The notes: generated by a model not told the origin, from the sequence alone. A stretch of 16,250 nt of DNA from JBBSEZ01 sp038239195 (GCA_038239195.1 JBBSEZ010000220.1:1-16250), one strand, 5' to 3'; shown: positions 7,185 through 16,069, numbered from the stretch's first letter. Numbers and translations are program-made.

Positions 7185-7196
7185 TGTAGTGCTACA
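7185..7196. promoter_or_regulatory. 12-bp palindrome in the small membrane gene leader, possible operator
   Basis: TGTAGTGCTACA has perfect TGTAG/CTACA arms around a 2-bp centre, in the 177-bp gap between the VTT gene and the small membrane protein gene. The minus-strand hexamer TACAAT (7188-7183) overlaps one arm and could be a -10 box, but no good -35 lies at the right distance. A repressor site over a promoter is possible. The half-sites are in the order TGTA..TACA, the reverse of the TACA..TGTA order of BlaI/CopY operators. Confidence 0.25.
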
Positions 7197-7251
7197 GCCA
7201 CAAGCCGCCACTGGCGCCTCCCTCGGAAAAACTTCCCCTTTGGTCCGCACA

Positions 7252-8010
7252 TCAGGCACGTTCGTCGCCCTCGGCACCGTCCTCTCCTCCCGAACGGTGA
7301 AACCAGCGCAGGCCCCAGCGCAGCAGCAGCGGCGTCAGCGCGAGCAGGCCAAGCGACAGCAGCACCGGCCACGAGAACACGTCGCCGGGCGATTCGATGC
7401 TGCCGAGCTCCTGCCCGGCGTTGACGATGACGAACGTCACCGGCAGCATGCCGAGCTGGCTGACCCACCAGAACGTGACCAGCCGCATGCGCGTCAGGGC
7501 CATCGCCAGGTTGATCAGGAAGAACGGAAAGGCCGGCACCAGGCGCAGCGTCAGGAGATAATAGGCCCCGTCCTTCTCGACGCCCCGTTCGATCGGTGCC
7601 AGGCGGTCGCCAAACCGGCGCTGGGCGAAGTCCCGGAACAGGTAGCGGGCCATCAGAAAGGCCAGCGTCGCGCCGAGCGTGGACGCGACGTTGACCACCG
7701 CCACCCCCAGCCACAGGCCGAACAGCGCCCCGCCCAGGAGAGAGAGTACGCCTGCGGCAGGGAGCGACAACGCGGTGACAATTGTATAGACGGCGACGTA
7801 GGCGAGCACGGCAAGGAAGAGGTTGTCGTCCGTCCAGGAGCGCAGCTGGTCGCGGTTGGCGCGGAGATAGTCCCACGAGAGGTATTCGTGGAGGCCCAGC
7901 GCGTAGAACGCGACCACGGCCAGCCCGATCAGTACGACCAGCAACCAGCGCCCGCGCGCGCCGCGGCCGGCTGGCTCCGGCGCCGGGGCGGTTGGCTGGG
8001 CGGCCATCAT
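7252..8010 (-). CDS. TVP38/TMEM64 (VTT/DedA-like) family membrane protein
   Basis: A 252-residue integral membrane protein of the VTT (SNARE-associated/DedA-like) superfamily. Some members are linked to lipid scrambling or membrane homeostasis; the exact role here is unknown. Hydrophobic segments lie at ~21-40, 63-97 (including LSLPAAGVLSLLGGALFG at 81-98), 100-122, 151-170, 178-197 and 213-231. The second signature, LRLVPAFPFFLINLAMALT (155-173), matches the family's R-x-x-P-x-x-P...N motif. A short proline/alanine-rich N-terminus (2-17) precedes TM1. The start is one of two adjacent ATGs (8010 or 8007), with GGAGG at plus-strand 8022-8026. It begins 29 bp after the glgX stop and is probably co-transcribed with it. 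The C-terminus is charged and likely cytoplasmic. Confidence 0.88.
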   Translation of the reverse strand: MMAAQPTAPAPEPAGRGARGRWLLVVLIGLAVVAFYALGLHEYLSWDYLRANRDQLRSWTDDNLFLAVLAYVAVYTIVTALSLPAAGVLSLLGGALFGLWLGVAVVNVASTLGATLAFLMARYLFRDFAQRRFGDRLAPIERGVEKDGAYYLLTLRLVPAFPFFLINLAMALTRMRLVTFWWVSQLGMLPVTFVIVNAGQELGSIESPGDVFSWPVLLSLGLLALTPLLLRWGLRWFHRSGGEDGAEGDERA

Positions 8011-8039
8011 CGATCGCGATGCCTCCAGGAGAAATCGGA

Positions 8040-10262
<2,223 letters not shown>

Positions 10263-10351
10263 AGTGAGTACTTCCTCGCGGAGGGGGCGTCGCAACAGTC
10301 GCGAGGAATGGTATACGGCAAATGGGGTGCCGGACCACGTTCCCTCCCAAC

Positions 10352-10388
10352 CCATTTAGCCGCCGAGCGGAGCTCGGCGGCTAAATGG
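10352..10388 (-). repeat. Palindromic repeat, copy 1 (perfect 17-bp stem)
   Basis: CCATTTAGCCGCCGAGC (10352-10368) and its exact complement GCTCGGCGGCTAAATGG (10372-10388) surround the 3-nt loop GGA. It overlaps the last codons of the phosphodiesterase gene, whose TAG stop (10383-10381) is inside the right arm. A second copy in opposite orientation lies at 11786-11818. It could work as a terminator, but no U-tract follows. A dispersed REP-like element is the better reading. Confidence 0.8.
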
Positions 10389-11757
10389 CCAGCGCCGCCA
10401 GCACCAGGTCGCGCACCGCGGTCATCGGCAGCTCGCCTTCGCCGGGCGCCGGGCCGTCGCCGACCAGCACGGGGCGGTCGGCGGGATCGGCCGCGGCCAC
10501 CCCGTGGCTGCCGCGCACGAGGGTCGGGTCGAGCGGGACCACGTCGAAGAGCGTGCGGAAGCCCAGCTTCTTCTGGAGCAAGCGCCAGAGCGCCCGGCCC
10601 TTGGGCCAGAGCAACTTCGGGTCGAAGAACAGCTCGCACGGGTCGTAGCCGGGCTTGCGGTGGATGTCCACGGTGCGGGCGTAGTCGGGGGCGAGGCGGT
10701 CGTCGAGCCAGAACGGATAGGCGAACCAGGCATCGGCCGCCGCCAGCGCCACCAGTTCCCCCGCCCGCTCGTGGCGCAGCCCCAGGGCGGCCCGCTCCTC
10801 TCCCCCCAATACAGCGGCAACCCCGGGGAGGGCGAGAAGCACCTCGCGCGCGCGAGATACGTCGGCAGGATCGCGCACGTAGACGTGGGCGAGCTGATGG
10901 TCGCAGACCGCAAAGGCGGCGCTGCCGAAGGTGTCGAGGATTTCGCCGAACGGCCCGGGGCGGGCGCTCAACAAGGACGCCTGCCGAAGCGCGCGATTGG
11001 GCAGGATCGCCTGGCTTACCTGGACGTGGCCGTACTCGCTCACTACCCAGGCGCGGGCGCCCACTTCGCGGGCGGCGTCGAGCAAGGGGGCGCACGCGGC
11101 GTCGAGCTCCCCAACGAGGCGCGGCATGTCGCAGCCGGCGGGGCCCTTGCGCTGCGGCTCGTAGTCGAGGTGGGGCAAGTAAACGAGCGTCAGGTCGGGC
11201 CGCTGCTCGCGCAGCACTTCGGCGGCGCACCTCGCGATCCACTCGGTGCAGGGAAGGCCCGCCATCGGCCCCCAGAAGGTCTGAAAGGGAAACGTGCCCA
11301 GCTTCTTCTGGAGGCGCTCGGTCAGGCCCTCGGGCGTGCCCGCGATGCCGAACGCCTTGTTGCCATCGGCGCCGTAGTAGGGCTTGGGCGTGACGCTGAT
11401 CTCGACGTCGGCGCCCTGGTTGAACCACCAGAACAGCTTGGCGGCGCGAAACGGTTTGCCGCGCGTGCGGGTCCGCAGCCGGGCGGTGACGTACAACGGC
11501 TCGGCCTGGAGGAGACGGTTGGACTGCTGCCAGAAGCGGACCTCGCCGGTGTCGCGAAACAGCCAGCCATTGCCGACGATGCCGTGGCGCTCCGCGGGCT
11601 GGCCCGTCAGCAGCGTGGCCTGGGCCGCGCAGGTCACGGCGGGGACGACCTCGCGCAGCGGCCTCGCCCAGCCCGCCTCGGCCAGGGCGCGGAGGCGCGG
11701 GGCGTGAGGCAGCAAGCGCGGCGTCAGGCCGACGGCGTTGATGAGCAGCAGCGACAT
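10381..11757 (-). CDS. Alkaline phosphatase / type I phosphodiesterase-like protein
   Basis: A 458-residue protein of the nucleotide pyrophosphatase/phosphodiesterase (alkaline phosphatase superfamily) fold. Landmarks are the first strand SLLLINAVGLTP (2-13), the nucleophile region VVPAVTCAAQATLLTGQPAERHGIVG with candidate T42, YLPHLDYEPQRKGP (193-206), VVSEYGH (238-244) and RGSHGV (415-420). Aligned by eye to the NPP pattern, several metal ligands are replaced: N7 for Asp, Q202 for His, E241-Y242 for Asp-His; D198 and H418 remain. There is no signal peptide, so it should be cytoplasmic; the substrate is unknown. ATG 11757 has GGGGAG ~7 nt upstream. The gene lies between inverted copies of a 33-bp palindrome, and copy 1 provides its Ile-stop end. 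It starts divergently from metK, and glgX begins 118 bp downstream. Confidence 0.85.
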   Translation of the reverse strand: MSLLLINAVGLTPRLLPHAPRLRALAEAGWARPLREVVPAVTCAAQATLLTGQPAERHGIVGNGWLFRDTGEVRFWQQSNRLLQAEPLYVTARLRTRTRGKPFRAAKLFWWFNQGADVEISVTPKPYYGADGNKAFGIAGTPEGLTERLQKKLGTFPFQTFWGPMAGLPCTEWIARCAAEVLREQRPDLTLVYLPHLDYEPQRKGPAGCDMPRLVGELDAACAPLLDAAREVGARAWVVSEYGHVQVSQAILPNRALRQASLLSARPGPFGEILDTFGSAAFAVCDHQLAHVYVRDPADVSRAREVLLALPGVAAVLGGEERAALGLRHERAGELVALAAADAWFAYPFWLDDRLAPDYARTVDIHRKPGYDPCELFFDPKLLWPKGRALWRLLQKKLGFRTLFDVVPLDPTLVRGSHGVAAADPADRPVLVGDGPAPGEGELPMTAVRDLVLAALAI

Positions 11758-11785
11758 GATGAGCTCCCCCGAATGTTCCGCAGGT

Positions 11786-11818
11786 ATTTAGCGGCCGAGC
11801 TCCGCTCGGCGGCTAAAT
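11786..11818 (+). repeat. Palindromic repeat, copy 2 (inverted relative to copy 1)
   Basis: ATTTAGCGGCCGAGC (11786-11800) and GCTCGGCGGCTAAAT (11804-11818) pair with one mismatch around the loop TCC. Its reverse complement matches positions 10354-10386 at 32 of 33 bases, so the two copies face each other across the phosphodiesterase gene. It lies 28 bp upstream of that gene's start, inside the divergent region shared with metK. Confidence 0.8.
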
Positions 11819-11902
11819 GTTCCTCCTCCCAGGGTACGGGCCCGGTGCGCCGGCGAGGGCCCGGGCGAACGGCGCCGCCTCGACCGATTGGGAGGGTTGC
11901 GA

Positions 11903-11932
11903 TTGCCACGCTTCCCCCTCTTTTCTTATAAT
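11903..11932 (+). promoter_or_regulatory. Strong candidate sigma-70 promoter of metK
   Basis: TTGCCA (11903-11908; 5 of 6) and a perfect TATAAT (11927-11932) are 18 bp apart, in an otherwise pyrimidine-rich stretch. Transcription from about 11939 gives a leader of ~54 nt, ending with GGGAG ahead of the ATG at 11993. The leader is too short for a classical SAM-I riboswitch. Confidence 0.65.
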
Positions 11933-11992
11933 CCCCCCCCAGAGGCCGAGGCTGGCACGCATTATCAACCTCCAGAGCGAGGGAGTGAACCC

Positions 11993-13273
11993 ATGAGCGC
12001 GGAACGATATCTCTTCACCAGCGAGTCCGTCTCGATGGGCCACCCCGACAAGGTGGCCGACCAGATCAGCGACGCCATCCTCGACCACTGCCTGGCGGCC
12101 GACCCCACCAGCCGCGTGGCCTGCGAGACGATGGTCACCACCGACCTCGCGATCGTCGCCGGCGAGATCACCACGGGCGCCGACCTGACCCGCGCCACCG
12201 TCGATCGCGTCGTGCGCGACACCATCCGCGAGATCGGCTACGTCGATCCGCGCATCGGCTTCGCCGCCGACACCTGCCAGGTGCTGTGTCAACTCCACGC
12301 GCAGTCGTGCAACATCGCCCAGGGCGTGGACACCGGCGGCGCCGGCGACCAGGGCATGATGTTCGGGTTCGCCTGCAAGGAAACGCACACCCTGATGCCG
12401 CTGCCCATCTACCTGGCGCACCGGCTCGTCGAGAACCACGCCCGCCTGCGCCGCAGCGGCGAGCTGGCGTTCGTCCGCCCCGACGCCAAGAGCCAGGTGA
12501 CCGTCGAGTACAACGCCGACGGCACGCCGCACCGGATTCACACCGTGGTGCTCTCCACGCAGCACGACGAGAGCGTGATGGATGCGCACCACGGCAAGCC
12601 CTACTTCACCGACGCCGCCCGGCAGGAGATCATCGACAAGCTCATCATGCCGACCCTGCGCGACGAGATGCACCGCGAGGGCCACGCCGACCTGCTCGAG
12701 GGCAAGGACCGGGCCCGGTTGGTGTTGCCCGGCGAGGGCACGGGGGCGGTCGATGAGCGGTCGATCCTGATCCACGTCAACCCGACCGGCTGCTTCCTCG
12801 AAGGCGGGCCGCACGGCGACTGCGGGCTGACCGGCCGCAAGATCATCGTGGACACCTACGGCGGGCGCGGCCGGCACGGCGGCGGCGCCTTCAGCGGGAA
12901 GGACCCGACCAAGGTCGATCGCTCGGCCGCGTACATGTGCCGCTACATCGCCAAGAACGTCGTGGCGGCCGGGCTGGCCTCGGAGTGCGAGGTACAGCTG
13001 TCGTACGCCATCGGCTACCCCGACCCGATCAACATCTGGGTGAACACCTCCGGCACCGCGTCGCGCGGCGTGACCGACGAGCGCATCGCCGGGCTGATCC
13101 GCAAGTATTTCAAGCTGACGCCGCGCGGCATCATCGACACGCTGCAGCTACGCCGGCCGATCTACCACGAGACCGCCCGCCACGGCCACTTCGGCCGCGA
13201 GCTGCCGACGTTTAGCTGGGAGAAGACCGACGTGGCCCTCGACCTCAAGAAGGCCCTCGGCGTCGCGGCCTGA
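11993..13273 (+). CDS. metK: S-adenosylmethionine synthetase
   Basis: Methionine adenosyltransferase makes S-adenosylmethionine from methionine and ATP in the cytoplasm. The protein has 426 residues. It shows the N-terminal signature LFTSESVSMGHPDKVADQIS (7-26), the ATP-binding GAGDQGMMFG (116-125), RPDAKSQVT (162-170), VVLSTQHD (185-192), INPTG-type HVNPTG (261-266), the P-loop GGGAFSGKDPTKVDRSA (296-312) and the C-terminal HFGRELPTFSWEKTD (399-413). Compared by eye with E. coli MetK (384 residues) it has an extra ~30 residues at about 223-258, between the TL helix and HVNPTG. The start at 11993 (MSAERYLFTSES) is set by homology and a GGGAG site; the frame is open upstream through the promoter. 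A near-consensus promoter precedes it and two large hairpins follow it. Confidence 0.97.
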   Translation: MSAERYLFTSESVSMGHPDKVADQISDAILDHCLAADPTSRVACETMVTTDLAIVAGEITTGADLTRATVDRVVRDTIREIGYVDPRIGFAADTCQVLCQLHAQSCNIAQGVDTGGAGDQGMMFGFACKETHTLMPLPIYLAHRLVENHARLRRSGELAFVRPDAKSQVTVEYNADGTPHRIHTVVLSTQHDESVMDAHHGKPYFTDAARQEIIDKLIMPTLRDEMHREGHADLLEGKDRARLVLPGEGTGAVDERSILIHVNPTGCFLEGGPHGDCGLTGRKIIVDTYGGRGRHGGGAFSGKDPTKVDRSAAYMCRYIAKNVVAAGLASECEVQLSYAIGYPDPINIWVNTSGTASRGVTDERIAGLIRKYFKLTPRGIIDTLQLRRPIYHETARHGHFGRELPTFSWEKTDVALDLKKALGVAA

Positions 13274-13313
13274 CGATGGGGGAAGGTAGCCCGCGGCCCC
13301 AGCGCGGACTGTG

Positions 13314-13327
13314 CTCCTCGCGAGGAG
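13314..13327. repeat. Short perfect palindrome downstream of metK
   Basis: CTCCTCGCGAGGAG is a 14-bp perfect palindrome 40 bp after the metK stop. It may belong to the same non-coding repeat block as the two larger hairpins that follow. No function is evident. Confidence 0.35.
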
Positions 13328-13339
13328 ACTGGACACAAG

Positions 13340-13382
13340 CCCGACGTGCCAGCGAGGGACCGTCCCGCGCTGGCGCGTCAGG
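13340..13382. repeat. Imperfect palindrome between convergent metK and Uma2 genes
   Basis: The left arm reads CCCGACGTGCCAGCGAGGGA (13340-13359), and the right arm (13363-13382) pairs with it across a 3-nt loop with three non-Watson-Crick positions (A-G, T-G and C-A). The peptide read-through CQRGTVPRWRV resembles spurious peptides I associate with planctomycete repeats. It may act as a bidirectional terminator for the converging genes. Confidence 0.65.
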
Positions 13383-13386
13383 GGAT

Positions 13387-13445
13387 GGAAAAGGGGACGC
13401 AGCTCTTTTCTGGTCCAACCAGAAATGAGCTGCGTCCCCTTTTCC
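13387..13445. repeat. Long near-perfect hairpin, GGGGACGCAGCTC type
   Basis: The outer 19-bp arms GGAAAAGGGGACGCAGCTC (13387-13405) and GAGCTGCGTCCCCTTTTCC (13427-13445) are perfect. After one T-T mismatch the inner 8-bp arms TTTCTGGT (13407-13414) and ACCAGAAA (13418-13425) close on a CCA loop. The 59-nt element begins 4 bp after the previous palindrome and ends 17 bp from the Uma2 stop. Hairpins of this kind often accompany REP-associated tyrosine transposases, none of which is in the window. Confidence 0.8.
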
Positions 13446-13461
13446 CCACCTGGGCAGCTTC

Positions 13462-14043
13462 TTACACGAGCAGGTCTGCCACCTGGATCAGCGCCGTCGG
13501 TGCCGCCAGCGGCGCGACAGCGTCCGCCGGGCCTAACACCTGCGTCGTGGTATAATCGCCGGCCTGCGGGTCACGGTAGACGAGCAGCGTGCGGCCGTTG
13601 ACGTCCACCACCCAGTAATCGCGAATGCCGGCCCTCGCGTAGATCAGCCGCTTGTCGTTGACGTCGAAGTCCAGCGAGGTATCGGACACCTCAACCACCA
13701 GGTCCGCCGTCGTCGGGTGCCCTCGGTAATCGCGAGGTCGTCCCGGCACGACGGCGAGGTCGGGCTCGGGGTCGAGGTCCTGACCGAGCACGAGCGGGGA
13801 CTGATGGCGCAGCCACCAACCGACCCCGAAGGCGATCCGAACCGCCTCCTCTACCAGCCCGAGGGTTTTCGCGTGAGGCGGATTCATCGGCCCTTCCTCG
13901 AGGATGACGCCGTCGATGAGCATCGCCCGCCGGCCCTCGAACACGCCCATGTCGCCGAAGCGGTGGAACTCGGCGCACGTCCAGCGCACCGGCCGGGGGC
14001 CGGCCGCCGCGGCTCGCGATGACGGAAGCGATGTGGTCGTCAC
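13462..14043 (-). CDS. Uma2 family (DUF820) putative restriction-endonuclease-like protein
   Basis: A 193-residue protein of the Uma2 family, a PD-(D/E)XK nuclease-fold group greatly expanded in cyanobacteria and planctomycetes and of uncertain biological role. Core features are EPDLAVVPG (93-101, D95), ADLVVEVSDTS (113-123, E118), K131 in VNDKRLIYARAGIRDYWVVD (128-147), and a final LLVYRDP strand. D95, E118 and K131 are the likely catalytic set. The start is a GTG at 14043, well supported by AGGAGG seven bases upstream (plus-strand 14051-14056). Length and order are normal for the family and nothing looks broken. It converges on metK across two hairpins and has no obvious partner methylase, so it should not be called a restriction system. 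Confidence 0.9.
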   Translation of the reverse strand: MTTTSLPSSRAAAAGPRPVRWTCAEFHRFGDMGVFEGRRAMLIDGVILEEGPMNPPHAKTLGLVEEAVRIAFGVGWWLRHQSPLVLGQDLDPEPDLAVVPGRPRDYRGHPTTADLVVEVSDTSLDFDVNDKRLIYARAGIRDYWVVDVNGRTLLVYRDPQAGDYTTTQVLGPADAVAPLAAPTALIQVADLLV

Positions 14044-14073
14044 GGTAACCCCTCCTGATCGGCACCCGCCGGC

Positions 14074-14079
14074 ATTCTA
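14074..14079 (-). promoter_or_regulatory. Possible -10 box of the Uma2 gene
   Basis: TAGAAT on the minus strand matches TATAAT at 5 of 6 positions and lies 30 bp before the GTG start. The hexamer 17 bp upstream (CTGGAC) is a poor -35, so this is a partial match only. It would give a short leader of about 24 nt holding the AGGAGG site. Confidence 0.3.
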
Positions 14080-14617
14080 ACGGACGTCTTCCTCAAGTCC
14101 AGGCAGAGCGGCCATGCGGTCGCAGACACCGACACCGCAGCCAGCTCGGCGACGGCGCCTGGTCCGGCAAACGGGCCCGCGCTACTCGCTGTCATCGTCC
14201 TGCGGCTGGGAGTCGATGGGCGAGTCGTGCACGTGCTCGAACCAGTGACTACTGATCGGCGTCGCCTTCCACGCCGGTTGTCTGGTGCCTCACGCCCGTC
14301 AACACCCCAGGGAAGTCTGCCCGCTTTCGCGGGGGGCGACGTTGCACCTACTACCCGGCCCGTTACAGGTCGGCCTTCGCTTCCCCCCGTCCTTTACGGG
14401 CAGCCCTGTCGGCTCATCAGATGGCCCGTTCGCAGGAGCTGTTGGTTCGGGTCGGTTTAGCTCCGATGCGACTGCCGATACCCTCTCGACACCGTTTCCG
14501 GACTGTTTCGTTCGCGAGCGCGTTGGCCTGGGGCCGAGCAGTTTGCAACGCAAATCGTGAAACGTCCGTCCCATTCCCCGTCAATTGAACGCCCCTGACG
14601 GTCCGGCAAGGTGGGGT

Positions 14618-14646
14618 TGCGACGAAAAACGCGGATCGGTAGAGTT
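14618..14646 (+). promoter_or_regulatory. Candidate promoter of the GT87 gene
   Basis: TTGCGA (14618-14623; 4 of 6) and TAGAGT (14641-14646; 4 of 6) are 17 bp apart. The implied leader is about 50 nt and ends with AAGGAGG before the ATG at 14703. Moderate match only. Confidence 0.35.
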
Positions 14647-14702
14647 TGCGGCAAGTTGGGCAGGATGCCCGCGAGCCCGGTGCCCTCAAGGAGGCCGTCC
14701 GC

Positions 14703-16046
14703 ATGAGTACGTCCCCCCTCGTGCCCGCCGAGTCACGCGCCGGACAGCGCTGGTTCGTTGTCGCCCTGCTGCTGCTCTTCCTCGCGCTCGGCGTCAAGTA
14801 CAGCGTCAAGGTCCTGGCGGGGGGCGGCGCCATCAGTCGCTGGCAGCCGCAGATCCGAGAGCTCGAAAACGGCGAGGACATCGCTGAGAAATTCAACTAT
14901 CCCAACCCGCCCGTGATGGCGGTGCTCCTGGAGCCGCTCGCCAAGTTACCGCCTGTCGCGGCCGCGCTGGTCTGGTTCTCCCTCAAGGTCGGCATGGCGC
15001 TGCTCGCCCTCTTCTGGGCCTTTCGGCTCGTCGAATCTCCCGAACGCCCCTTCCCCCCCCTGGCCAAGGCGTGCGCGGTCCTCCTCTCGCTCAAGCCGAT
15101 CATCGATGACCTCAACCACGGCAACATCAACCTGTTCATCCTCTTCCTGGTGATCGCCTCGCTCACCGCCTACCGTCGCGGCCGAGATGGGCTGGCCGGG
15201 GTGGTGCTCGGCCTGGCCATCGCCTGCAAGGTGACCCCTGCCCTGTTCGTGCCCTACTTCCTCTGGAAGCGATCCTATCGCGTGCTCGCGGGCGTGGTGG
15301 TCGGGCTCGCCCTGTTCGTCTGGCCGGGGGTGGTGCCCTCGGCGCGCCTCGGCTTCGACGACAATCAGCGGCAGCTCGCGAGCTGGTATCGCGGGATGGT
15401 TTACCCCTTTGTCGTCGAGGGCAAGGTGACCAGCGAACACAACAACCAGTCGCTTCCCGGCCTCGTGGCGCGCCTCGCCACCCACCAGCCCTCGTTCTCC
15501 ATCTGGGTCGCGAACGTCTCCACGCCGACGCGCTACGACAACTTCATCGACCTCGGCCCCGACGGCGCGCGCTGGCTGGTCAAGGCGTGCATGGGCCTCT
15601 TCGCGCTCGCCGTCGTCTGGTCGTGCCGGACGCCAACGGCCCCGCGCGACGGCTGGCGCCTCGGGGCGGAGTTCAGCCTGATCGTCCTCGGCATGCTGCT
15701 CTTCAGCGAGCGCACCTGGAAGCACCACTGCGTCACGCTCGTGCTGCCGTTCGCCGTACTCTGCTACTACCTCGCCACCTACCAACCCAGCCCCGGCCGG
15801 CGCGCCTACCTGCTCGCCTCGCTCGTCCTGGTGGCGCTGCTGACGCTGAGCACGGGCCTCGGGCCGGGGAAAGCGGCCTTTGCGAACGACGCCGCGGCCG
15901 CGGCCTCCTTCGGCAAACAGGCGCAGCTCTATGGCGCGTACGTCCTGGCCTACCTCGTGCTGATGGCGGCGCTCGTCGTCCTGTTGCTCGCCCCGGAAGC
16001 GAAGGCCGCCGCGGCGCAGGCCAGGCCGCTCGCCAAGGCGGCGTGA
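14703..16046 (+). CDS. GT87 / DUF2029 family integral membrane glycosyltransferase
   Basis: A 447-residue polytopic membrane protein resembling the GT87 (DUF2029) mannosyltransferase-like family, GT-C fold enzymes that use polyprenyl-phosphate sugars on the outer face of the cytoplasmic membrane. Hydrophobic segments lie at about 17-37, 85-108, 121-133, 143-157, 163-187, 193-211, 293-306, 322-335, 344-360, 367-384 and 408-430. Family-like features are KFNYPNPPVMAVLLEPLAKLPP (63-84), DLNHGNINLFILFL (136-149) and the CKVTPALFVPYFLWKR stretch (175-190). Both acceptor and sugar are unknown. The ATG at 14703 has AAGGAGG upstream; an earlier in-frame start at 14646 lacks one and precedes the hydrophobic N-terminus with an unlikely stretch. 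The C-terminus is alanine/lysine-rich. A GC-rich hairpin follows the stop immediately. Confidence 0.87.
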   Translation: MSTSPLVPAESRAGQRWFVVALLLLFLALGVKYSVKVLAGGGAISRWQPQIRELENGEDIAEKFNYPNPPVMAVLLEPLAKLPPVAAALVWFSLKVGMALLALFWAFRLVESPERPFPPLAKACAVLLSLKPIIDDLNHGNINLFILFLVIASLTAYRRGRDGLAGVVLGLAIACKVTPALFVPYFLWKRSYRVLAGVVVGLALFVWPGVVPSARLGFDDNQRQLASWYRGMVYPFVVEGKVTSEHNNQSLPGLVARLATHQPSFSIWVANVSTPTRYDNFIDLGPDGARWLVKACMGLFALAVVWSCRTPTAPRDGWRLGAEFSLIVLGMLLFSERTWKHHCVTLVLPFAVLCYYLATYQPSPGRRAYLLASLVLVALLTLSTGLGPGKAAFANDAAAAASFGKQAQLYGAYVLAYLVLMAALVVLLLAPEAKAAAAQARPLAKAA

Positions 16047-16048
16047 CT

Positions 16049-16069
16049 CTTGCGCGCACCGCGCGCAAG
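16049..16069 (+). terminator. Hairpin directly after the GT87 stop codon
   Basis: CTTGCGCGC (16049-16057) and GCGCGCAAG (16061-16069) form a perfect 9-bp stem with an ACC loop, 2 bp after the TGA. No run of T follows, so intrinsic termination is only suggested. The remaining bases to the window end show no gene. Confidence 0.45.

Larger units (their letters stand above)
14044..14702. other. 659-bp intergenic region without a convincing gene
   Basis: Short open frames of 60-110 codons exist on both strands in this stretch, but none has a good ribosome site with a recognisable product, and all three plus-strand frames are open around 14257-14440, which argues against coding. It contains short hairpins such as CCCGC-TTTC-GCGGG (14320-14333), CCCGT-CCTTT-ACGGG (14388-14402) and TTTGC-AAC-GCAAA (14542-14554). 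The last ~90 bp hold the candidate promoter and ribosome site of the next gene. It could be a degraded element or a structured RNA; I recognise neither. Confidence 0.5.

Noticed and set aside
10339..11831. Composite transposon or insertion sequence carrying the phosphodiesterase gene
   Set aside because: There is no transposase or recombinase, and no clean target-site duplication next to the palindromes. The similar flanking C-rich stretches are imperfect and not adjacent on the left. Kept only as a finding about paired repeats.
11933..11992. SAM riboswitch in the metK leader
   Set aside because: The leader after the strong -10 box is only about 55 nt and lacks the helices of SAM-I; I could not match SAM-II or SAM/SAH patterns by eye.
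13462..14043. Restriction-modification or defence system around the Uma2 gene
   Set aside because: No methyltransferase, specificity subunit or other defence gene is adjacent. Uma2 genes are commonly solitary in planctomycetes and cyanobacteria.
14227..14574. Small genes in the gene-free region (77- and 91-codon frames on both strands)
   Set aside because: Overlapping open frames exist in several phases without a strong ribosome site or recognisable features, which fits non-coding GC-rich DNA better.
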